From positions 434,001 through 498,000 of the forward strand of contig NZ_FOSB01000001.1 in assembly GCF_900114165.1 (NCBI RefSeq): a DNA stretch of 64,000 bases, written 5' to 3'. Position 1 is the stretch's first letter; each line of letters starts with the position of its first letter. Under the pieces are notes generated by a model. It was not told the origin of the DNA. It saw only the letters and a list, made by a program, of their open reading frames with translations, and ran no database searches. Both the position numbers and the translations under genes were made by a program. The DNA is from Halobacillus dabanensis. Its GTDB lineage: Bacteria; Bacillota; Bacilli; Bacillales; Halobacillaceae. This document shows, in pieces, positions 34,821-42,718 of this stretch.

Positions 34821-34869
34821 AAAAAAGCGTGAAATCAAAGGGGAGACTGCTGATTTCACGCTTTTTTTC
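34821..34869. terminator. Bidirectional terminator between efflux gene and FusB-type gene
   Basis: AAAAGCGTGAAATCA pairs with TGATTTCACGCTTTT over a 13-base loop, with T-runs on both strands. Confidence 0.9.
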
Positions 34870-34898
34870 TGTGATTATATGGATGCAATCACTTTTAG

Positions 34899-35534
34899 TT
34901 ATTTCATACGTCGGATAAATGTTTCTAAGTTTTCACGGGATTTGATATTTTCGTTGCATGTGTGACTATCGTGACAAATATAATTGCCCCGGCTGATTGT
35001 TTCTTCTTCTTTGTTGCTTTTAATGGTAGATGTAAACAACCCGACTTTTTCTTGTTCATGACAAATGGAGCAGACACTCTTTTGGTGTAATGGCCTATAG
35101 TGACCATAAAGACTGGTAAGCTCGCCATCTAAATAAGTGATGATATATTTACGGTTAGCACCAGGATCATTCCAGCCTATATAGGATAGTTCAGTCAAAT
35201 CCTGTTCGCGGAAAAACGGTACTTTCAATTTTTTCACCTTAGGAAACAATTGTTTAATGTCCTCTTCACTGAGCTTTGGAAATGGGAGGACATATTGCTT
35301 CAATCTAGAAAAGTAAAGAATAGCATCCGTGTCATCTTTCACTTCACTCGCTTGCGCAAGAAGTTGTTCTTGCTCAGATGTGAGATCAGAAAAAAGCTGG
35401 AGGATTTTTTCGTTCGTGAGTGATTGTAATGCCTGTTTTACAGCTGTGTCATTGGATGTCATATGACCATTCAACAAGTTTTGTGATTGATTTTTTATAT
35501 AATGGTATTGATCTGATCGGATAAAACGTTCCAT
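34899..35534 (-). CDS. FusB/FusC-family EF-G-binding protein
   Basis: A 211-residue protein. An N-terminal helical domain (residues 1-85) is followed by the EF-G-binding treble-clef zinc domain: SYIGWNDPGANRKYIITYLD, CSICHEQEKVGLF and GNYICHDSHTC supply the zinc ligands (C-x2-C ... C-x4-H/C). Staphylococcal FusB binds EF-G and frees it from fusidic-acid-stalled ribosomes. The motif match along the length is strong. Whether this copy gives resistance is untested. It is a single gene. Confidence 0.9.
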   Translation of the reverse strand: MERFIRSDQYHYIKNQSQNLLNGHMTSNDTAVKQALQSLTNEKILQLFSDLTSEQEQLLAQASEVKDDTDAILYFSRLKQYVLPFPKLSEEDIKQLFPKVKKLKVPFFREQDLTELSYIGWNDPGANRKYIITYLDGELTSLYGHYRPLHQKSVCSICHEQEKVGLFTSTIKSNKEEETISRGNYICHDSHTCNENIKSRENLETFIRRMK

Positions 35535-35711
35535 GTGACAAACCTCCGTCCGTGTTAGTGTGGTCTTATTATTTCAGAGCAAGCGCATTCTATCAAATTT
35601 TTTGACTTCCACAGACAAGCAGGAAAACAAATAAGTGCCTGCTCCTAGAAAGACGCTCCGTTTGAAACATTTTAGGAGGAGTAACGTAATTAAAATTTTG
35701 GGAGGAGTTTT

Positions 35712-36548
35712 ATGACCTGGTCCAAGCGTGTATTGGAAACAAATCGAGGAACATTTGAGTTTTTTGAAAAAGGAGAAGGTCCGCCACTAGCTGTCACCCA
35801 TTTATATTCAGAATTCAACGAATCAGGAGATTATTTTGCCGATTCATTGATAGAGAATCATCATGTCTATCTCATTAATTTAAGGGAATGTGGGGGTTCT
35901 GAGAAAGCTTCCGCTCCACATCAACTTACGATGCTTGAAACCGTGTTAGATTTAGAATCGATTCGTAATGCTTTAGGGTTTGACAGATGGAAGTTCGCCG
36001 GACATTCGACGGGTGGTATGATCGGGATTCTTTATGGTATTTATTTCTCTGATTCCTTAACAAAATTGCTTCTTGCTAATACAGCAGCACGTGAATACAT
36101 GACCTTTTCCAAGGATTGCATCTATAATGAAGGGCACCCGGAGTTTGTGCGAATGCAGGATTTGATGGCAACATTGAAGAGAGGGGACTTGACAGATAGG
36201 GAGCGCGAAAGTTATACAATAGAGCGTACGAAACTCTCTCTTTTTCGTCCACAAGACTACCATATGACGTTTAATAAAAATATCAATAAAAAACTATCTG
36301 CCAAACGGCTGGATTTTTTCTCTCGCGAATTACACACATTTGACGTAACAAAGAAATTATCATTGATAAAGGCACCGACCTTAATTATAGCAGGCAAGCA
36401 TGATGTTCAATGCCCACTTCTTTATTCACAAGAATTAAACGAGGCGATTCCACATTCTACATGCATCGTTTTTGAACAAAGTAATCATTACCCTCACCTG
36501 GAGGAAGTGGGTAAGTTTTCAAAAGTGATCGCCAGAGATTTTGACTAG
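35712..36548 (+). CDS. Alpha/beta hydrolase (proline-iminopeptidase-like)
   Basis: A 278-residue alpha/beta hydrolase. The nucleophile is the Ser of FAGHSTGGMIG (near residue 99), LINLRECGGSEKA forms the oxyanion-side loop, PTLIIAGKHDVQCP holds the acid, and EQSNHYPHLEE the catalytic His. The pattern is that of proline iminopeptidases and related esterases. GGGAGGAG lies 6 bases before the ATG. Substrate unknown. Confidence 0.88.
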   Translation: MTWSKRVLETNRGTFEFFEKGEGPPLAVTHLYSEFNESGDYFADSLIENHHVYLINLRECGGSEKASAPHQLTMLETVLDLESIRNALGFDRWKFAGHSTGGMIGILYGIYFSDSLTKLLLANTAAREYMTFSKDCIYNEGHPEFVRMQDLMATLKRGDLTDRERESYTIERTKLSLFRPQDYHMTFNKNINKKLSAKRLDFFSRELHTFDVTKKLSLIKAPTLIIAGKHDVQCPLLYSQELNEAIPHSTCIVFEQSNHYPHLEEVGKFSKVIARDFD

Positions 36549-36608
36549 CATAATATGGAAGTGGTACAGTATTTTGTGACATCGCGGTTTTAGGAAAGGA
36601 GCAAAGAA

Positions 36609-36896
36609 ATGCATCAAGATGGTAAACACCAAAGAAGAGGAGATTTGACTAAATTCAAGGAATACTGGTTTCTTATGTTCATGCTTTTGTTCACTTTGCT
36701 GCATAATTTCATGGTCCTTCTTATGGGAGATGGGTGGAGTGTAGTAGGATACAGTGTATTGTTTCTCCTTCTGTATGGATTGTTCCGTTGGATGAGGCGT
36801 TCGGTTGCTTTTTTGAGAAGAGAGCTTTCTTGGGGCGCTTTAATAGGCTTTTATCTTGCCGGTGTTTTTGTTTTTGGATCCATTTTGGTCCCTTAG
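36609..36896 (+). CDS. Small membrane protein
   Basis: A 95-residue protein with three membrane segments (residues 20-37, 43-58, 75-92) and basic loops (RWMRRSVAFLRRE). AAAGGAG precedes the ATG by 7 bases. Family not recognised. It is the first of two unrelated small membrane-protein genes before the DUF421 gene. Confidence 0.7.
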   Translation: MHQDGKHQRRGDLTKFKEYWFLMFMLLFTLLHNFMVLLMGDGWSVVGYSVLFLLLYGLFRWMRRSVAFLRRELSWGALIGFYLAGVFVFGSILVP

Positions 36897-37020
36897 TCTG
36901 ACATACCATCTTTATTGGAAAAAGGGAGAGGAGTAATGGGGATGAATTCTAAACTCGCTGATGATATCGGTATAATTTTTGTCCTTTCTAGAAGGGATAA
37001 AAGGGAATAGAGGTGTGGGA

Positions 37021-37287
37021 ATGCTTAAGATTTTTATGGTTATCGTAACAGTGATCCTCTGTGTCGGTTATACATTCGTTCTATATAAAAAAAGAAAAGA
37101 CATGGAAAATCCCCATGGTTGGAAAAGCTATGTGACTCCATTCGTCTTTATTTTTGCGCCGGTTTTCGCTTTGCTATCATACATATTCGGTTTTGTTGGA
37201 ATCGTAACATGGTTAGTCTTGGGAGTTGGTTTCATCACCGCTTCTTTTTTCACAAAATACCTGCCAGAACCTAAAGGAAGCCAATAA
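37021..37287 (+). CDS. Small membrane protein
   Basis: An 88-residue protein with three membrane segments (residues 2-20, 40-58, 60-80) and a basic loop (YKKRKDMENPHGWK). ATG 37021 is set by AGAGGTG upstream. The gene end forms the left arm of its own terminator. Family not recognised. Confidence 0.7.
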   Translation: MLKIFMVIVTVILCVGYTFVLYKKRKDMENPHGWKSYVTPFVFIFAPVFALLSYIFGFVGIVTWLVLGVGFITASFFTKYLPEPKGSQ

Positions 37288-37304
37288 CCGGCTTCCTTTT
37301 TTTG
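37273..37304 (+). terminator. Terminator overlapping the end of the small membrane-protein gene
   Basis: AAAGGAAGCC pairs with GGCTTCCTTT over a 7-base loop, then a T-run. The stop codon is in the loop. Confidence 0.88.
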
Positions 37305-37472
37305 TAGCATCCTTGTAATGGTGATTATCCGTCCTGTCTGTACAAAAGATTTATAGTGAGATTTTCCACGAAGTTCGTGTCAGTCGGGAATGAGTCGTCT
37401 TCTGCGTGAGCACCAAACATATTTCTATTGGGAAAAGGGATAATATAGTTAGTGTGCGAAGGAGGATGCCAA

Positions 37473-38150
37473 GTGGGATTAGGTGAATTTATCTTACGTG
37501 GAATCATGATATTTTTCATACTCTATATTCTAGCCCGAATCCTTAGTAAAAAGTTGATATCCCAAATGACATTATTTGATTTCATTGCTGGTATTACTTT
37601 AGGATCGATGACAGCTACCACTTTCCTGTCAACGAGTCTGCCATTTAACCGAGGCGCGTTGGCTCTGGTTTTATTTTCCTTACTGGTCCTTGTGATCGAC
37701 TATTGGACAATGAAGTCCTTATTCATAAGAAAGTTTTTCAATAGTGAGCCGACACTTTTAATGGATAACGGGAGGATTTTAATAAAAGAAATGAGGAAGG
37801 TTCGGTTTACCATTGATGAATTGATCGCTGAGCTGAGGAAAAAAGGGGTATTCCTTTTCAGTGAAGTACAAACGGCTGTTCTAGAAACGGATGGTTCGGT
37901 AAGCGTTTTAAAAAAGGCTGATTATTCCCCTGTAACACCGGAAAATATGAAGATAGTCACAGACCCGGTAACTTTTCCGCAAATTGTAATTCTGCAGGGG
38001 AAAGTCCTGGATGAACCGTTGAACCAAAGCGGATACAGTAAAGCGTGGTTGGAAAATCAAGTTCATAGTCAGGGATTTGGAGATTATGAAAATATCCTTG
38101 TCGCCCAGGTGAATCCGGATGGTACATTATATATCGAAAAAAATAAATGA
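37473..38150 (+). CDS. DUF421-family membrane protein (YetF/YrbG/YcaP type)
   Basis: A 225-residue protein. Three N-terminal membrane helices (residues 5-80) are followed by a cytosolic two-lobed YetF domain (LIAELRKKGVFLFSEVQTAV, VLETDGSVSVLKKADYSPVT). Start GTG 37473 is 7 bases after AAGGAGG. Some DUF421 proteins influence germination or spore envelope properties in bacilli; the specific role here is unknown. Confidence 0.9.
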   Translation: MGLGEFILRGIMIFFILYILARILSKKLISQMTLFDFIAGITLGSMTATTFLSTSLPFNRGALALVLFSLLVLVIDYWTMKSLFIRKFFNSEPTLLMDNGRILIKEMRKVRFTIDELIAELRKKGVFLFSEVQTAVLETDGSVSVLKKADYSPVTPENMKIVTDPVTFPQIVILQGKVLDEPLNQSGYSKAWLENQVHSQGFGDYENILVAQVNPDGTLYIEKNK

Positions 38151-38157
38151 GGGAAGA

Positions 38158-38191
38158 AAAAGGCGCTTACTATCATGAGTAAGCGCCTTTT
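38158..38191. terminator. Bidirectional terminator between DUF421 and DUF3243 genes
   Basis: AAAAGGCGCTTACT pairs perfectly with AGTAAGCGCCTTTT over a 6-base loop. Confidence 0.9.
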
Positions 38192-38203
38192 CACTCTTTA
38201 AAA

Positions 38204-38506
38204 TTAATTGGTTTGTTGACTTAGTTTGACAAGTACGTGAGCCATATGCTGACGCTCTTCTTCATTAGCAACGTTCCATAGCTCATTCAATACTTTTTCC
38301 TCACGGTTGCGAGGCTCTTCATTTTTAGCAAGATAATCTGCAACACGCTTGGCACCTTTTGTTAAACCTTCTTCCCCTAGACCGAGTTTTTCACCTTTAT
38401 GAACTTTATCTCCTAAGAAATCTTTGAATGAGTGGAAGTTGTTCATAATATCGTCTTTCTTATCTTCACTCATTTCAGCAGCAATATTTTTTGGATCGTG
38501 TTTCAT
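38204..38506 (-). CDS. DUF3243-family protein (YmfJ-like)
   Basis: A 100-residue soluble helical protein. The core SFKDFLGDKVHKGEKLGLGE, YLAKNEEPRNREEKVLNELW and VANEEERQHMAHVLVKL follows the DUF3243 pattern. The N-terminal 20 residues are more variable. AGGAGGA lies 8 bases before the ATG. Function unknown. Confidence 0.85.
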   Translation of the reverse strand: MKHDPKNIAAEMSEDKKDDIMNNFHSFKDFLGDKVHKGEKLGLGEEGLTKGAKRVADYLAKNEEPRNREEKVLNELWNVANEEERQHMAHVLVKLSQQTN

Positions 38507-38952
38507 TTGAAAATCCTCCTTTATAATGATGAATTACTTTGAAAACTTTGTTTCTACTTTGGATTTATCCTCTGAGGATGGTGCTCAAACATTACAATGT
38601 GTTGAAAGCATTTTTGAACGGAATTTTGAATGTTGATTCTCAGGGATAGGCATTTTTATGGGGCTTCTGTGATGGAGATTGACATGGATAGGGAATGGTT
38701 GAAGGCAAGAAGGGTTCCGAGCTCCTTGTGAATTTGCAGGCAGAAATGTGTATCTTCATACGAAACTTGCAGTTGGGGGAACATTGGCGCCTTTTGTAAA
38801 TATACCGTGTCTTTCTTCCTATGAGGTTAATGAAACTTTATTCAATTTTATTCGTATTATTAAACAAAGGTGGTTGGTCTAAATAGAAACGGATAAATAG
38901 GTAGAAGAAAGTGTTCGACTCCATCACTTGTATTTTTGAAGGAGGTTTATGG
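38507..38952. other. Intergenic region with no recognised gene
   Basis: About 445 bases. A run around 38720-38880 can be read as FAGRNVYLHTKLAVGG in one frame and could be an eroded gene, but it has no start, no ribosome site and no certain family. No hairpin terminator was seen. Confidence 0.4.
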
Positions 38953-39468
38953 ATGAAGAAAGTCATTTTTGGTGTCTTAATTTTTTTATTGGTAGCTACT
39001 GGCTGTTCGGAGTCTGTAGAACAAACAGAAAAAGACTCGAAAATTAATGAATTCGAGGCAATGTTGAAAGATTCACTCACTGGTCCTTCCGAGGAGCTTA
39101 CTGCGATTTATAAACAGTTTGCCAGTGAAGATGTCGATGAAACGGTGGAAGCATTGAAAAAACTTGATAGCTATCATAAAGACAAATATGGAAATTATTT
39201 CAAGGATGAATATTTTCAAGAAGTTTTGAATAAATCCATGTATTTTACCGTTTTTCAAGAGAAAGCATATCGGGAAGGCATGAAAATAAAAGCCGAAGAT
39301 ATACAAGTGGAGAGAAGTGAAACGAATGATACTGCTTACGATTTCTCAGTGAATGTGCACCTCTCTGATTCAGAAGAGGTGTGGAATGTAGAAGGGAGAA
39401 TAAATACAGATGAAAATGGAAAAATCACCCGGATTCGCTACACGAATGGAATGGAGTGGCTTCAATAA
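38953..39468 (+). CDS. Lipoprotein of unknown family
   Basis: A 171-residue lipoprotein. The signal helix FGVLIFLLVATGC ends in a lipobox (V-A-T-G-C), with the lipidated Cys near residue 18. The mature domain is helical and acidic at first (EFEAMLKDSLTGPSEELTAI), then beta-rich (FSVNVHLSDSEEVWNVEGRI). ATG 38953 follows AAGGAGG by about 7 bases. Family not recognised. Confidence 0.82.
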   Translation: MKKVIFGVLIFLLVATGCSESVEQTEKDSKINEFEAMLKDSLTGPSEELTAIYKQFASEDVDETVEALKKLDSYHKDKYGNYFKDEYFQEVLNKSMYFTVFQEKAYREGMKIKAEDIQVERSETNDTAYDFSVNVHLSDSEEVWNVEGRINTDENGKITRIRYTNGMEWLQ

Positions 39469-39533
39469 AAATTCCCACATAATGTCACCGATGTTCGCCA
39501 AAACTAAATAAAACGAGGGGGGAGGTGAACAAA

Positions 39534-40502
39534 GTGACATTATACCGGCTTGGCTATGTAGCGATGAGTGTACATTTGCAGAATGCTTCACCATCACAAA
39601 CACTGACATACAATCGATTTTCCCAGATTCGCGACGAAGAAGCGGCAAGGAGGAAATTAGAGCGGATTGCCATATCGAATATACAAAACTGTATCCGTCT
39701 TTTGAAACACAATAAAGCGAACGATATCCACTTTTTTCGGTTGAGTTCAAGGCTTGTTCCCCTTGCTACACATGAGGCGTTACAAGGTTGGAATTACATA
39801 GCAGCGATTAAAGAAGAATTGAAGGAACTTGGCGATTTCGCGAAAGGGCAGAAAATGCGTCTGGATTTCCATCCTGACCATTTTGTCGTTATCAATTCAC
39901 CGAAGAAAGATATTTTCAAAACATCGATGGGTGTGCTTAAATATCATTACTTATTGCTTCATTATATGGGAATCGATACGACACACCGCTGCGTTTTCCA
40001 TCTTGGTGGCAAGTATCAGGATAAAGAGAAGTCACTTGAGCGGTTCATTGAAAACTGGGCACTTGTGCCATCATCCATTCAGAAGATGGTAATGATCGAA
40101 AATGATGATACCTCCTATACACTTATGGACGGTCTCTATGTTTGTGAAAAGCTGAATATACCGCTTGTTTTTGACGTTCATCATCACTATGCGAACAATA
40201 ATGGGGAGAAGTGGCCAGATCACTGGGATCGTGTGGTTGCCACATGGTCTCATTCTCCGCTACCTGTGAAAATGCATATATCAAGCCCGAAAAGCGATCA
40301 AGAATACAAAAGCCATGCAGATTACGTAGGTCTTGATATGTTCCTCGATTTTGTCAAGAAAACGAATGGGTCTACACAACAGATTGATTGTATGATCGAA
40401 GCGAAGCAGAAGGATGATGCGTTGTTCCGTTTAGTAGAGCAACTGAAGCAGCACCCGAATGTAGAAATGCAAGATGATAGCTCTTTTATATGGAAAGAAT
40501 GA
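39534..40502 (+). CDS. uvsE: UV damage endonuclease
   Basis: A 322-residue TIM-barrel endonuclease of the UvsE/UVDE family, which nicks DNA 5' of UV photoproducts. Metal-site blocks are RLDFHPDHFVVI, RCVFHLGGKYQDKE, MIENDDTSYT and PLVFDVHHHYAN. Start GTG 39534 lies 8 bases after GGGGGGAGG; an upstream GTG at 39525 overlaps that site. It is a single gene ended by the strong hairpin that forms the first part of repeat R1. Confidence 0.92.
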   Translation: MTLYRLGYVAMSVHLQNASPSQTLTYNRFSQIRDEEAARRKLERIAISNIQNCIRLLKHNKANDIHFFRLSSRLVPLATHEALQGWNYIAAIKEELKELGDFAKGQKMRLDFHPDHFVVINSPKKDIFKTSMGVLKYHYLLLHYMGIDTTHRCVFHLGGKYQDKEKSLERFIENWALVPSSIQKMVMIENDDTSYTLMDGLYVCEKLNIPLVFDVHHHYANNNGEKWPDHWDRVVATWSHSPLPVKMHISSPKSDQEYKSHADYVGLDMFLDFVKKTNGSTQQIDCMIEAKQKDDALFRLVEQLKQHPNVEMQDDSSFIWKE

Positions 40503-40620
40503 AAAAGAGTGCGGAAGCCATTCAGCTTCCGCACTCTTTTTGTGTGTGAATGGAAATATCTGTATGACCTGGTCAGCCAAAAATTCCCATTGTATGGGAG
40601 GTTCATTTGTATATAATCCC
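40502..40620. repeat. Direct repeat R1 flanking the surface protein-sortase pair
   Basis: R1 matches R2 (42519-42640) over about 115 bases with roughly 80 percent identity by eye. Both contain a hairpin (GAGTGCGGAAG / CTTCCGCACTC), then TTTTTGTGTG, AATGGAAA, and the palindrome TGACCTGGTCA at 40565-40575. R1 begins at the uvsE stop and its hairpin (40504-40539) terminates uvsE. Confidence 0.8.
40504..40541 (+). terminator. Terminator of uvsE (within R1)
   Basis: A 15-bp perfect stem (AAAGAGTGCGGAAGC / GCTTCCGCACTCTTT) with a 6-base loop and a T-run. Confidence 0.92.
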
Positions 40621-40788
40621 TGCTTATTAATGGAAGAAAACAATAAAAACTTTCCAAAGAAATGTGTTTAACGGTGTCGAGAGAAGGTTATATAGGAGTA
40701 GGTGGAAAATAGTGGATGGTCTGTCACCTTAGTGCAGTACATAATCCCATCTTTCTTTTTTTGCCGAATTCAAAGTGGGAGTGTTCCG

Positions 40789-41709
40789 ATGTTGAAAAAA
40801 ATCTCCATGTCAATTATTGCGTTTGTGGTGTTGTTCTTCATGCCAATGCAAATCTCTGCTGCTGATATGAGTCCGGAAGAAGTTTTGCAAAAGTCGAATG
40901 AAGCGATGATGAATTTAGATAGCTATTCTATTACGCAAAGTACCGAAAGTGAAATTGGTTCGATGGGGGACGACAGTCAGACACAGCCGCTTATGACGGA
41001 AACGAAGGCCGATGTTACGTTAGATCCTCTTGCCTTTTATGTACAAACCAACGTGGCAAATAAGACGATTGAAGCTTACCATACAGAGGAAGGCTACTTC
41101 AGCAAAACGGGGGACCAGGGCCGGATGAAACTTTCGGGTGATTCTTCTGAGCAAATGATGCAAATGATGGCAGAAGGTCAAATCAAACAAGCGATGCCTG
41201 TGGCTGATAACATGAGTGTCGAAGAACAGGATGATGCTTATGTACTCACATATGAAGGGGACGGGGAAGCACTTCTTGAAACATCGATGAACATGTTGCA
41301 GCAAAGTTTGAATGGATCAGATGGGGAACAAGGTATGCAGGGAATGAAGGGGGAAATACTCGAAAATACCACCATCAATGAGGTGTCCTATCAAATCACG
41401 ATAGATAAAGAAACCCATTACTTTACATCAGCCGTCATGAATCTGGATATGGAAGCAGCAGAAGGGGCTGAAGGTTCCGGCCTTTCCATTTCGACAAAAA
41501 CAGATGTTACAATTGATAATATCAATGGAGTAGGCACGATTGAAGTTCCGCAAGAAGTCTTGGACGAAGCCAAACCGATGGAAGACACATTAGGTGGCGG
41601 GGAACTGCCTGATACGGCTTCTTCTAATCCTGTCTATGCGATGCTTGGTGCAATTCTTGCTTTTGCTGCAGGATGTGCCTGGTTGTATAGAAGAAAAACG
41701 GCCGCATAA
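40789..41709 (+). CDS. LPDTA-anchored surface protein (class D sortase substrate)
   Basis: A 306-residue exported protein. The signal peptide is residues 1-26 (cleaved after QISA-A). The ectodomain resembles DUF6612/LppX-like proteins (LDSYSITQSTESEIGSMG; YVQTNVANKTIEAYHTEEGY). The C-terminal sorting signal is LPDTASSNP, then a hydrophobic helix and RRKTAA. LPxTA signals are those of class D sortases, and such an enzyme is encoded 62 bases downstream. ATG 40789 follows GGGAGTG; upstream in-frame codons lack a site and would bury the signal peptide. Confidence 0.88.
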   Translation: MLKKISMSIIAFVVLFFMPMQISAADMSPEEVLQKSNEAMMNLDSYSITQSTESEIGSMGDDSQTQPLMTETKADVTLDPLAFYVQTNVANKTIEAYHTEEGYFSKTGDQGRMKLSGDSSEQMMQMMAEGQIKQAMPVADNMSVEEQDDAYVLTYEGDGEALLETSMNMLQQSLNGSDGEQGMQGMKGEILENTTINEVSYQITIDKETHYFTSAVMNLDMEAAEGAEGSGLSISTKTDVTIDNINGVGTIEVPQEVLDEAKPMEDTLGGGELPDTASSNPVYAMLGAILAFAAGCAWLYRRKTAA

Positions 41710-41771
41710 ATATTTATGAGGAGCCGGTCCAGTGCCGGCTTCTCTTTAACCATAATCAAGGGGGTTACACA

Positions 41772-42410
41772 TTGAACAAAATTCTCCTATTTCTTGTCGT
41801 CGCTGGACTCAGCATCACATGTTTCTATGGATTTCAATGGTGGAACTCCACTCAAGCAGTAGAAAAGGTGACAGAGGAGGAAATGGATGACTGGCATAGT
41901 TCACCTGAAGAGAAAGTCACAATTGGTTCTAAAAAAGGAGAAGAAACAGAAGAACAGGGGAATGCCGTTTACACGGAAGATATCGATACATATGAAAAGG
42001 GAGAAGAGACAGGAAGGCTCATCATCCCCCACTTGGAGAAGGGGTACACAACATATTGGGGAGCAGACGATGAATCGCTGGACCGTGGGGTCGGAATGTA
42101 CGTCAGTGAGTGGACGACCACACCTGATCAAAAGCGACATACCGTGCTTAGCGGTCATAGGGAAACAGTATTTACGAATTTAGGGGATATTGAAGAAGGG
42201 GAATCGATTTTCTATGAGTTTGATGGAAGGCGGTATGAGTATGAGGTGGAAAAGAGCTGGGTGACAGACGAAGATGATCGGACAGTCATCGTCGATAAGG
42301 AAGACCCTACGTTAACACTGACGACTTGTTATCCTTTTGATTTTGTCGGCAATGCTCCGGAACGTTATATTCTCCAATCCACGCTCGTTTCTGTACAGGA
42401 AATAGAATGA
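41772..42410 (+). CDS. Class D sortase
   Basis: A 212-residue membrane-anchored transpeptidase. The N-terminal helix (LLFLVVAGLSITCFYGF) anchors it, and an acidic linker follows. The catalytic triad is His in TVLSGHRETVF (near residue 130), Cys in LTLTTCYPF (near 183) and Arg in APERYIL (near 196). Start TTG 41772 lies about 8 bases after AAGGGGG. Its probable substrate is the LPDTA protein immediately upstream. Class D sortases act on sporulation- or envelope-associated proteins in bacilli. Confidence 0.92.
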   Translation: MNKILLFLVVAGLSITCFYGFQWWNSTQAVEKVTEEEMDDWHSSPEEKVTIGSKKGEETEEQGNAVYTEDIDTYEKGEETGRLIIPHLEKGYTTYWGADDESLDRGVGMYVSEWTTTPDQKRHTVLSGHRETVFTNLGDIEEGESIFYEFDGRRYEYEVEKSWVTDEDDRTVIVDKEDPTLTLTTCYPFDFVGNAPERYILQSTLVSVQEIE

Positions 42411-42518
42411 TAGAAGCAAGTGATTTATCAGCTTCTACGCATTGGATAGGAATCCTTTGTTAAACGGCTTATGTAATTGTGCTGACATCCAAGATGAAAA
42501 GTTTTTTATATTTTATAT

Positions 42519-42640
42519 GCAAAGGAGTGCGGAAGAAATTCAGCTTCCGCACTCCTTTTTGTGTGCAAATGGAAAAAATTGCATGACCTGGTCATCCAAT
42601 AATTTACTTTAAATGGGAGTATTTGTATGACCAGGTCACC
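42519..42640. repeat. Direct repeat R2 flanking the surface protein-sortase pair
   Basis: The second copy of R1, downstream of the sortase gene: hairpin 42521-42558, then ATGACCTGGTCAT (42583-42595). It extends into a second palindrome TGACCAGGTCA (42628-42638), whose counterpart in R1 is degenerate (TTTGTATAATCC). Confidence 0.8.
42521..42562 (+). terminator. Terminator after the sortase gene (within R2)
   Basis: AAAGGAGTGCGGAAG pairs perfectly with CTTCCGCACTCCTTT over an 8-base loop, then TTG. It lies about 110 bases after the sortase stop. Confidence 0.85.
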
Positions 42641-42672
42641 GCCGGTATGGAAAATAATGTATGACCAGGTCC
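42583..42672. promoter_or_regulatory. Cluster of TGACCWGGTCA palindromes
   Basis: Three near-perfect 11-bp palindromes at 42584, 42628 and 42662 (TGACC-T/A-GGTCA, the last ending in C), plus a fourth at 40565 in R1. They look like binding sites of a dimeric regulator, but they lie at the 3' ends of genes with no obvious promoter downstream. The binding factor is unknown. Confidence 0.55.
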
Positions 42673-42718
42673 GGCAAATACGGCCAATACGACTAGTATG
42701 GTCAATAAAAAGGATCGA

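Noticed and set aside
38690-38885. Possible DUF1806/YojF-like remnant (NVYLHTKLAVGG)
   Set aside because: The resemblance is limited to a few residues, and there is no start codon or second matching block.
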